Shown here one piece after another: positions 62,901 through 64,000 of a DNA stretch of 64,000 nt. Numbering within the stretch: the stretch's first letter is position 1; each line of letters begins with the position of its first letter. The stretch comes from Ridgeia piscesae (taxonomy: Eukaryota > Annelida > Polychaeta > Sabellida > Siboglinidae): assembly GCA_025642075.2 (NCBI GenBank), contig JAODUO010000058.1, positions 404,501-468,500 on the forward strand. The letters run 5' to 3'. Below the pieces are notes generated by a model, which did not search any database, was not told the DNA's origin, and saw only the letters and a program-made list of their open reading frames with translations. Both the position numbers and the translations under genes were made by a program.

Positions 62901-63390
62901 CACACATATAATAAACACATACAATCACTCACCTCAAACAAAATTTGATTTTTTCTCAAGTTGTTCAGCATTTCAGCCAGCTGGACCTTACATGACCAGC
63001 GTGTCACATGACCAACATCTGTCATTCCAATCACATGACTCAGGACACATGACATGCCCAAAAGGAAACCATTCTGCTAACAGAGGCTGTCAGACACAGG
63101 CAGTAAAAAAAAATGAAAAAGGCCAAGAAACTGAATTGTTGTCAAAATCAGCACTCACGGAAAAAAGACTTGACTGTGGGAACATTCCCAGTGTGGGTGA
63201 GAGTGGTAGTGTTATGTTAAATATGTTTATGCAAATATCTCCTGACTGACCAGTGACCACCCACCACTTCTTGAACTCTCGCTCCCAGTTGATGATGACC
63301 GCAACAGGAAGGACAATCATGACACTCTTGATCTTCTCCGCGTCAAACATCCCTGACAGGAAGGCAATCACCTGGATCGTCTTGCCAAGT
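27665..63390 (-). CDS. ERCC6L: ERCC6L (PICH) DNA translocase, 18 three-prime exons
   Basis: A SNF2-family ATP-dependent DNA translocase. In vertebrates ERCC6L/PICH coats ultrafine anaphase bridges and centromeric DNA in mitosis. The 18 exons, joined on GT-AG borders, give helicase motif I GLGKT, motif II DEGH, motif [11 protein letters not shown], a CLIFSQS block, [14 protein letters not shown] (motif V) and [10 protein letters not shown] (motif VI). These are followed by the FSKQEL...[10 protein letters not shown] region, a long polar tail with a [14 protein letters not shown] patch, an acidic repeat exon and a C-terminal TPR ([22 protein letters not shown]). The TPR and the FSKQEL block separate it from ERCC6/CSB. 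About 1,148 residues are visible against 1,250 in the whole human protein, so only the N-terminal ~120 or so should lie beyond 64000. All junctions keep phase except for one extra base in exon 17 at 29501. Confidence 0.93.
27790..28345. repeat. ~63-bp minisatellite built on the exon 18 acceptor, 9 copies
   Basis: Each unit repeats the last intron bases GTGTGTTGCCAG and the first exon bases AGAGCTGAAGGCGGG, then about 35 bp of intron. The true junction is the copy at 27797. The frame stays open across most copies ([16 protein letters not shown]), which is why long open frames appear here on both strands. Confidence 0.93.
28346..29080 (-). other. ERCC6L: ERCC6L intron 17, unique part
   Basis: AT-rich intron sequence between the exon 18 array and the exon 17 donor (AGCAA|GTAAGTG). 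No other feature is seen. Confidence 0.8.
29081..29709 (-). CDS. ERCC6L: ERCC6L visible exon 17: acidic repeat exon, with +1 frameshift
   Basis: Encodes a highly acidic tail: DEEDEESVN, nine 11-residue repeats of the type [11 protein letters not shown], then an Asp/Glu-rich stretch and [16 protein letters not shown], which joins the TPR exon. The phase entering from exon 16 (G|AT) and the phase leaving into exon 18 (AA|A) are compatible only if one base is removed. The fourth repeat in + order reads GATCCTTCATT where its sisters read GATCCTCATT (extra T at 29501/29502). As it stands, the frame would stop at about 29483 and lose some 180 residues, including the TPR. Confidence 0.88.
29389..29685 (-). 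repeat. ERCC6L: 33-bp coding minisatellite in exon 17, 9 copies
   Basis: Nine 33-bp units (one of 34 bp) contain TCTGACCGATCCTCATTGCT or the AACC variant on the + strand. Each codes for an 11-residue acidic repeat alternating NEDRSED and NEVRSED. Confidence 0.95.
29747..30185. mobile_element. MITE-like AT-rich element
   Basis: About 440 bp dominated by TATTTAAATA-type words. The ends read CAGACATGGGGTCAAATAC and, inverted, CAGACATTTGTATTTGAAAG, so both begin CAGACAT, as short terminal inverted repeats of hAT-like elements often do. The flanking 8 bp (GACAAGAC and CAACTGAC) do not match, so no target duplication is shown. It lies in ERCC6L intron 16. Confidence 0.45.
30186..30952 (-). other. 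ERCC6L: ERCC6L intron 16, unique part
   Basis: AT-rich intron sequence down to the exon 16 donor (TCTG|GTGAGTC). No supported feature; open frames here lack coding signals. Confidence 0.75.
30953..31568 (-). CDS. ERCC6L: ERCC6L visible exon 16: long polar/regulatory exon
   Basis: 205 codons starting [18 protein letters not shown] and ending RPKVLESSG (last base carried on). It contains TP and SP dipeptides ([22 protein letters not shown]), a basic [17 protein letters not shown] patch and an acidic IADSEDEAD patch. This is the counterpart of the disordered, mitotically phosphorylated tail of vertebrate ERCC6L, where a similar SRRSLASRRS segment precedes the family domain. Acceptor TGCTGTAG, donor GTGAGTC. 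Exon 15 joins at phase 0. Confidence 0.88.
31569..32276 (-). other. ERCC6L: ERCC6L intron 15
   Basis: Plain AT-rich intron with a short C8 run near 31900. No array. Confidence 0.85.
32277..32407 (-). CDS. ERCC6L: ERCC6L visible exon 15
   Basis: 43 codons after two carried bases: [20 protein letters not shown] and onward to [11 protein letters not shown]. Acceptor AATTGCAG, donor GTATGTA. Polar linker sequence with no known domain. It is included because the phases fit exactly between exons 14 and 16. Confidence 0.85.
32408..33528 (-). other. ERCC6L: ERCC6L intron 14
   Basis: 1.1 kb of AT-rich intron with a C9 run near 32791. No array or gene seen. Confidence 0.85.
33529..33778 (-). CDS. ERCC6L: ERCC6L visible exon 14
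   Basis: 83 codons: [20 protein letters not shown], a basic [13 protein letters not shown] stretch, then [21 protein letters not shown] corresponds to the RVQKAQ helix of vertebrate ERCC6L that follows the ATPase. Acceptor TTGGCAG, donor GTATATA. The last base starts the Ala completed by exon 15. Confidence 0.88.
33779..35830 (-). other. ERCC6L: ERCC6L intron 13
   Basis: 2 kb intron with an AC-rich microsatellite at about 34330-34412 and a compound CA/CCCA/CACT array at about 35590-35792. The latter lies about 40 bp from the exon 13 donor. Otherwise AT-rich; no nested gene seen. Confidence 0.85.
35590..35792. repeat. Compound (CA)n-(CCCA)n-(CACT)n microsatellite
   Basis: CA dinucleotides grade into CCCA and then ACTC tetranucleotides, next to the exon 13 donor. 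Confidence 0.95.
35831..35937 (-). CDS. ERCC6L: ERCC6L visible exon 13
   Basis: 35 codons: [20 protein letters not shown], then [15 protein letters not shown]. It aligns with vertebrate ERCC6L LGIAGISDHDLMYTCD just after the HIAYLQS block. Acceptor GTTTCAG, donor GTACGCA. Phases fit exons 12 and 14. Confidence 0.9.
35938..36925 (-). other. ERCC6L: ERCC6L intron 12
   Basis: About 1 kb intron with no array or second gene. Confidence 0.85.
36926..37074 (-). CDS. ERCC6L: ERCC6L visible exon 12
   Basis: 49 codons: [46 protein letters not shown]. The YFSKQEL and HIA(F/Y)L blocks are typical of ERCC6L immediately after the helicase core. Acceptor TGGGCAG, donor GTATATT. Confidence 0.94.
37186..38639. 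repeat. 50-bp minisatellite, ~29 copies
   Basis: Units of 50 bp (one of 49) contain GAGTCTGGTTGATCCCATGC, ATGCAATCCAGGG and CTGTTTGTACGATG. Variation is mainly CATG/CACG in the ATCCCA(T/C)GC word, AATCC/AAGCC/AAGCTA, and AATGAG/CATGAG. It starts 111 bp before the exon 12 acceptor. All three - frames are open because the unit has no stop there; it is not a gene. Confidence 0.97.
38640..39887 (-). other. ERCC6L: ERCC6L intron 11, between array and nested gene
   Basis: Intron sequence that includes a 20-bp minisatellite (listed separately). The rest, including an AATAATAATAA stretch near 39402, shows no gene. Confidence 0.8.
38964..39228. repeat. 20-bp minisatellite, ~13 copies
   Basis: Tandem units of TGATACACTCAGCTGTGGTT with T/C changes (GACACA, CAGTTG, CTTAGC). 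Confidence 0.96.
39888..39897 (+). promoter_or_regulatory. TATA box of nested prohormone-like gene
   Basis: TTATATAAGG is followed 25-30 bp later by the pyrimidine-rich initiator-like TTTCATTCTG, whose A lies at 39921. The spacing is typical of a TATA-driven Pol II promoter on the + strand, opposite to ERCC6L. Confidence 0.6.
39921..40009 (+). other. Predicted 5' UTR exon of nested gene
   Basis: From the proposed start site to ATACGAAG|GTAAGTTG, a near-consensus donor at 40010. There is no ATG in this exon, so it would be untranslated. Confidence 0.55.
40174..40608 (+). CDS. Secreted prohormone-like protein (putative amidated neuropeptide precursor), nested in ERCC6L
   Basis: An ATG frame of 144 residues directly behind an acceptor (TGTTACAGCAG near 40171). 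Residues 10-26 ([17 protein letters not shown]) look like a signal peptide, from Met1 or better from Met10. Basic sites follow: NKR at 52-54 before a two-cysteine segment [11 protein letters not shown] (55-65), an amphipathic [15 protein letters not shown] helix, RRQRK at 87-91, KR at 107-108 before [15 protein letters not shown], and GKR at 124-126. KR...GKR is the classic layout for cleavage and C-terminal amidation, predicting [20 protein letters not shown]. A tail [18 protein letters not shown] ends at TAA. The reading frame is clearly more GC-rich than its flanks. No known family is recognised, so hormone, neuropeptide or another secreted peptide are all possible. Confidence 0.65.
   Translation: MAELWEAAKMLAIIFTLQILANNTATGHPMLTSSETYGDISTSSHTKDMARNKRCTGMSFDKNFCRPSLKLDETIDILKKLFRVIHRRQRKTTAKDTFAIIRTRKEKRYSSWFARPRIFRSDLGKRSIRTLNDRSWLTRPNQEK
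40609..42052. other. ERCC6L: ERCC6L intron 11, distal part, with diverged duplicate blocks
   Basis: Blocks at about 40735-41005 and 41660-41960 resemble each other in order (CAGCGACATCAAGA versus CAGCAACATCAAGT, CACGTGTCT, then AGTTAGGTTAGTTAATG versus GGTTGAGGTTAGTTAATG), suggesting an old direct duplication or two copies of one dispersed repeat. The 3' UTR of the nested gene must lie at its start, but no AATAAA was found nearby. Confidence 0.5.
42053..42178. repeat. Compound CCTC/CCGT/GACT tetranucleotide array at the exon 11 donor
   Basis: CCTC, CCGT and GACT tetramers with AGGGGTAATTCAATGACTG in the middle. On the gene strand the exon 11 donor GTGAGTGAGTTAGTCAGTC runs directly into the (GACT)n part. 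A sister copy lies at 42863-43058. Confidence 0.93.
42180..42369 (-). CDS. ERCC6L: ERCC6L visible exon 11: helicase motif VI
   Basis: After completing Tyr, the exon reads [40 protein letters not shown] and [22 protein letters not shown]. It holds the arginine-finger motif VI ([11 protein letters not shown]) of SNF2 ATPases and matches ERCC6L closely. Acceptor ATCTCAG, donor GTGAGTG. Confidence 0.96.
42370..43713 (-). other. ERCC6L: ERCC6L intron 10
   Basis: 1.3 kb intron. It contains a second copy of the exon 11 acceptor junction at about 42628-42645 (AGCTCGGATCATCTGAGA on +) and the tetranucleotide array at 42863-43058. Otherwise unremarkable. Confidence 0.85.
42863..43058. repeat. (CCTC)n(CCGT)n(GACT)n tetranucleotide array
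   Basis: About 14 CCTC, then about 28 CCGT tetramers, then CCATCCCCAGGGCTAATTCA and GACT repeats. Same component order as 42053-42178, so the two are copies flanking exon 11. Confidence 0.95.
43714..43762 (-). CDS. ERCC6L: ERCC6L visible exon 10: helicase motif V
   Basis: 16 codons, [16 protein letters not shown], plus one base of the next Tyr. This is SNF2 motif V (vertebrate: VGGVGLTLTAATRVVI). It follows the TTQ end of exon 9 at phase 0. Acceptor CTTTCAG, donor GTAAGTT. Confidence 0.96.
43763..44250 (-). other. ERCC6L: ERCC6L intron 9, unique part
   Basis: Intron sequence between the exon 10 acceptor and the array at the exon 9 donor. No other feature is seen. Confidence 0.85.
44251..44425. 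repeat. 22-bp array carrying the exon 9 splice donor, ~8 copies
   Basis: On the gene strand each unit reads AACACAGGTGAGTTGATGTG plus TC, so the true donor ACACAG|GTGAGTT at 44419/44420 is followed by about five exact copies 22 bp apart and then two variants (GTGTGTAG). Confidence 0.95.
44420..44533 (-). CDS. ERCC6L: ERCC6L visible exon 9
   Basis: 38 codons: [38 protein letters not shown]. It matches the R(L/I)DG ... VFLLTTQ stretch of the second RecA lobe. Phase 0 at both ends. Both borders abut tandem arrays that repeat its own splice sites: acceptor TTGCCAG|GGTC and donor CACAG|GTGAGTT. Confidence 0.96.
44518..46437. repeat. 56-bp minisatellite carrying the exon 9 acceptor, ~34 copies
   Basis: On the gene strand each unit contains CGTTCTGTTGCCAGGGTCAT, which is the exon 9 acceptor plus the first bases of the exon, continuing TCAATCATCC before diverging to CTTTAAATCACCCTGACTC. 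The true junction is at 44533. Units differ at GAATG/GTATG/CTATG, GGTTG/GGCTG and CAGGG/CAGAG. Confidence 0.96.
46438..46928 (-). other. ERCC6L: ERCC6L intron 8, unique part
   Basis: AT-rich intron sequence next to the exon 8 donor (GAAAGG|GTGGGTC). No feature is seen. Confidence 0.85.
46929..47145 (-). CDS. ERCC6L: ERCC6L visible exon 8
   Basis: 72 codons after one carried base: [75 protein letters not shown](L/M) and CLIFSQS begin the second RecA lobe (helicase motif IV region). Acceptor TGTTGCAG, donor GTGGGTC. Confidence 0.95.
47150..48428. repeat. 30-37-bp minisatellite at the exon 8 acceptor, ~36 copies
   Basis: Units of 30 and 37 bp share ACATTCACAGGTGAGTTCAA on the + strand. They begin with TGCAACATTCACAGGTAAG directly at the exon 8 border. 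On + the word CACAG|GTGAGTT is a perfect splice donor in antisense. On the gene strand the longer units carry AATGTTGTAG|GTTG, similar to the true acceptor AATGTTGCAG. Confidence 0.95.
48429..48785 (-). other. ERCC6L: ERCC6L intron 7, unique part
   Basis: Short AT-rich stretch down to the exon 7 donor (AAAGA|GTACTG). No feature is seen. Confidence 0.85.
48786..48904 (-). CDS. ERCC6L: ERCC6L visible exon 7
   Basis: 39 codons: [39 protein letters not shown], plus two bases. It matches ERCC6L ELLMETRSPLAELGVLKKLC. Acceptor CACTGCAG, donor GTACTGT, a weaker but phase-consistent site. Confidence 0.94.
48905..50334 (-). other. ERCC6L: ERCC6L intron 6, with retroelement remnants
   Basis: Contains a LINE C-terminal coding remnant against the exon 6 donor (listed separately) and, on the + strand, a tail-like ACAGACAATAAAGTCCTTTG followed by AATCTTGAA near 49284 that resembles a LINE 3' UTR end. 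No exon is missing here, since exons 6 and 7 join in phase. Confidence 0.7.
50190..50325 (-). pseudogene. LINE reverse-transcriptase C-terminal remnant
   Basis: The - strand reads [19 protein letters not shown] and [18 protein letters not shown] then TAG. This is the usual end of CR1/jockey-type LINE ORF2 proteins (RT.NDWN.LP...V.A.S...FK). It starts within about 10 bp of the exon 6 donor and in the same frame as the exon. Confidence 0.65.
50335..50440 (-). CDS. ERCC6L: ERCC6L visible exon 6
   Basis: 35 codons after one base: [35 protein letters not shown]. It matches ERCC6L LSRKNDLIIWIRLVPLQEEIYRKF. Acceptor TTGGCAG, donor GTATGTT. Confidence 0.94.
50441..50862 (-). other. ERCC6L: ERCC6L intron 5, unique sequence before the 13-bp array
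   Basis: About 420 bp of ordinary intron next to the exon 6 acceptor. Confidence 0.85.
50863..55226. repeat. 4.3-kb minisatellite of a 13-bp unit in two variants, >300 copies
   Basis: Head-to-tail GGACCAGACCAGT and GGACCAGTCCAGT, differing at one base (A or T), mixed in irregular order, with rarer GTACCAG, TAGACCAG and shortened units. Past about 55030 it grades into ~18-bp units with GGACCACTCCATTCCAGT. No stop codon occurs in the unit in any frame, so frames of up to ~1,050 codons appear on both strands. It lies wholly within ERCC6L intron 5. Confidence 0.98.
55227..55778 (-). other. ERCC6L: ERCC6L intron 5, unique part near the exon 5 donor
   Basis: AT-rich intron with a G9 run near 55418. 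No feature is seen. Confidence 0.85.
55779..55903 (-). CDS. ERCC6L: ERCC6L visible exon 5
   Basis: 41 codons plus two bases: [49 protein letters not shown] is the highly conserved block that ends the first lobe of SNF2 ATPases of this class. Acceptor ATTTCAG, donor GTATGGG. The acidic linker that follows in vertebrates is shorter here. Confidence 0.95.
55904..56725 (-). other. ERCC6L: ERCC6L intron 4
   Basis: 0.8 kb plain intron. No array. Confidence 0.88.
56726..56818 (-). CDS. ERCC6L: ERCC6L visible exon 4
   Basis: 31 codons: [31 protein letters not shown]. It matches ELWSLFDFACQGSLLGTLKTF. Phase 0 at both ends; acceptor ATTACAG, donor GTGGGTT. Confidence 0.95.
56819..57235 (-). other. 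ERCC6L: ERCC6L intron 3, unique part
   Basis: About 400 bp of intron between the exon 4 acceptor and the 43-bp array. It includes a short TTCAAGGC-containing stretch also seen near 43090. No gene. Confidence 0.8.
57236..59270. repeat. 43-bp minisatellite next to the exon 3 donor, ~47 copies
   Basis: Units of 43 bp (some 46, with an extra CTT or ATC) contain GTTCTAGAATCAGCTGAACC, TATTAACTGATCATC and TTCTTGAC. AACTGATC/AACCGATC is the main variant. Each unit holds three palindromes: TTCTAGAA, CAGCTG and, in the AACTGATC type, TGATCA. The array stops 13 bp from the exon 3 donor. Confidence 0.97.
59284..59412 (-). CDS. ERCC6L: ERCC6L visible exon 3: motifs II and III
   Basis: 43 codons: [43 protein letters not shown]. 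It holds Walker B/motif II DEGH (DEAH in human ERCC6L, DEGH in ERCC6/CSB) and motif III SGTP. Acceptor TGACAG, donor GTACACA. Confidence 0.96.
59413..60413 (-). other. ERCC6L: ERCC6L intron 2
   Basis: 1 kb intron with an (AT)n run at about 59875-59934 and an AT-rich flank. No second gene seen. Confidence 0.85.
60414..60579 (-). CDS. ERCC6L: ERCC6L visible exon 2
   Basis: 55 codons after one carried base: [63 protein letters not shown] matches helicase motif Ib/Ic of the first lobe (IITTYQML). Acceptor GCTGACAG, donor GTGGGTA. The acceptor is repeated ~70 times in the adjoining array. Confidence 0.95.
60575..62800. repeat. 31-bp minisatellite carrying the exon 2 acceptor, ~70 copies
   Basis: On the gene strand each unit reads ATGATGTTAGACAGTGTCTG, then CTGACAGGGCC, where CTGACAG|GGCC is the exon 2 acceptor plus its first four bases. 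Variants change GGCC to GACC and TGTCT to TGCCT. Some units lose 2-4 bp. Confidence 0.96.
62801..63264 (-). other. ERCC6L: ERCC6L intron 1, unique part
   Basis: Intron down to the visible exon 1 donor. An open + frame at 62881-63249 ([10 protein letters not shown]) is not recognised and is not called. Confidence 0.75.
63265..63390 (-). CDS. ERCC6L: ERCC6L visible exon 1: motif I (Walker A)
   Basis: 42 codons: [41 protein letters not shown], plus TG of the Trp completed by exon 2. The Gly of GLGKT is split over the preceding junction. The donor TG|GTGGGTGG is the only GT that keeps the frame. Acceptor TGTTACAG. The exon with the DDMG part and the N-terminal region must lie beyond 64000. Confidence 0.95.
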
Positions 63391-64000
63391 CTGTAACACG
63401 CGTCATTACAGACACGACATGTTACATACATGTCACACTCGAAGATAAACTCAGTAATCACTGTCAACCACCAGACATTACAGATATGTATTGCATACGT
63501 TGTGGTCATAGCTTTATGTAGAGACCCGTCCACCCGTCATTTGGACGGGTAAAAATGAATATGGATGGGTAGAAATATGGTGGACGGGTTGTGGATGGGT
63601 AAAAAATGGATCAAACAAAATAAAAAGTTTTCCAAAACCATAGATATTGTTAGTTATGCCTTGAAAGTGAGTAAAAATGGTGTCACATGTGTGTTTGTAG
63701 TCCATTTCAGGTCATCAGACACATTTCAAAGTTTGTAAACTGGCTTAACAGTTACCATCCATGTGTCCACCAAAACATGTGTGACTGGCAATAATGTTAT
63801 TTTGCATAAAGCCCTGGCTGTGGTACATTACATAGTAATACATACACACAAATGACAAATGCATTTCAACACGTTATATTAACAGGCACACTGTGCCTTA
63901 TTGAGTAAACATTAACTTATTAGAGACACTGCAAAGCATTAGAGACACTGCAATGCATTAGAGATGCATGTTACAGACACTGCAATGCATTAGAGACACA
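63391..64000 (-). other. ERCC6L: ERCC6L upstream intron
   Basis: No exon is recognised. A GGATGGGTAAAA/GGACGGGT-rich stretch lies at about 63525-63610. From about 63910 a ~20-bp repeat (GACACTGCAATGCATTAGA) begins and continues to the window edge. Confidence 0.7.
63910..64000. repeat. ~20-bp minisatellite, cut by the window end
   Basis: About four copies of GACACTGCAATGCATTAGA with small changes. The array runs off the window. Confidence 0.8.

Overview
The window is animal nuclear DNA: split genes with GT-AG introns, very long repeat-filled introns, LINE fragments and abundant simple repeats. The two conserved proteins are clearly metazoan. The LINE type, satellite load and an amidated-peptide precursor would fit a mollusc or another lophotrochozoan, but the species cannot be fixed from the sequence alone.

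Layout. (1) 1-1376, + strand: the last three coding exons of syntaxin-18 (STX18). (2) About 1.4-27.6 kb: a repeat-rich gap between two convergent genes. It holds a block of four tandem ~2.5-kb units closed by an inverted arm (4.1-15.0 kb), then a decayed LINE split by a 7.3-kb, ~133-copy array of a 55-bp minisatellite (15.5-23.7 kb), then smaller fold-back and LTR-like pieces. (3) 27.67-63.39 kb, - strand: 18 consecutive 3' exons of ERCC6L/PICH, the SNF2-family anaphase-bridge DNA translocase, running from helicase motif I (GLGKT) to the C-terminal TPR and stop. Every exon junction was phased by hand and joins in frame, giving about 1,148 residues. The one break is a single extra base inside a 33-bp coding repeat in the acidic exon. 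The 5' exons lie beyond base 64000. (4) Nested in an ERCC6L intron on the opposite strand (39.89-40.61 kb) is a small TATA-driven two-exon gene for a 144-residue secreted, prohormone-like protein with a KR...GKR amidated-peptide module.

The most unusual property is how the ERCC6L introns are built. At least four minisatellite arrays (at 28, 44, 45 and 61-63 kb) start exactly on an exon edge and carry a copy of the real splice site in every unit, so the true junction is followed by 7 to about 70 decoys. Other arrays lie within about 110 bp of splice sites. A 4.3-kb array of a 13-bp unit, almost entirely in two single-base variants, fills another intron and is open in all six frames without being a gene.

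Functionally the window is two housekeeping genes (an ER-Golgi SNARE and a mitotic translocase) arranged tail to tail, plus one probable signalling-peptide gene inside an intron. Nothing suggests that they act together.
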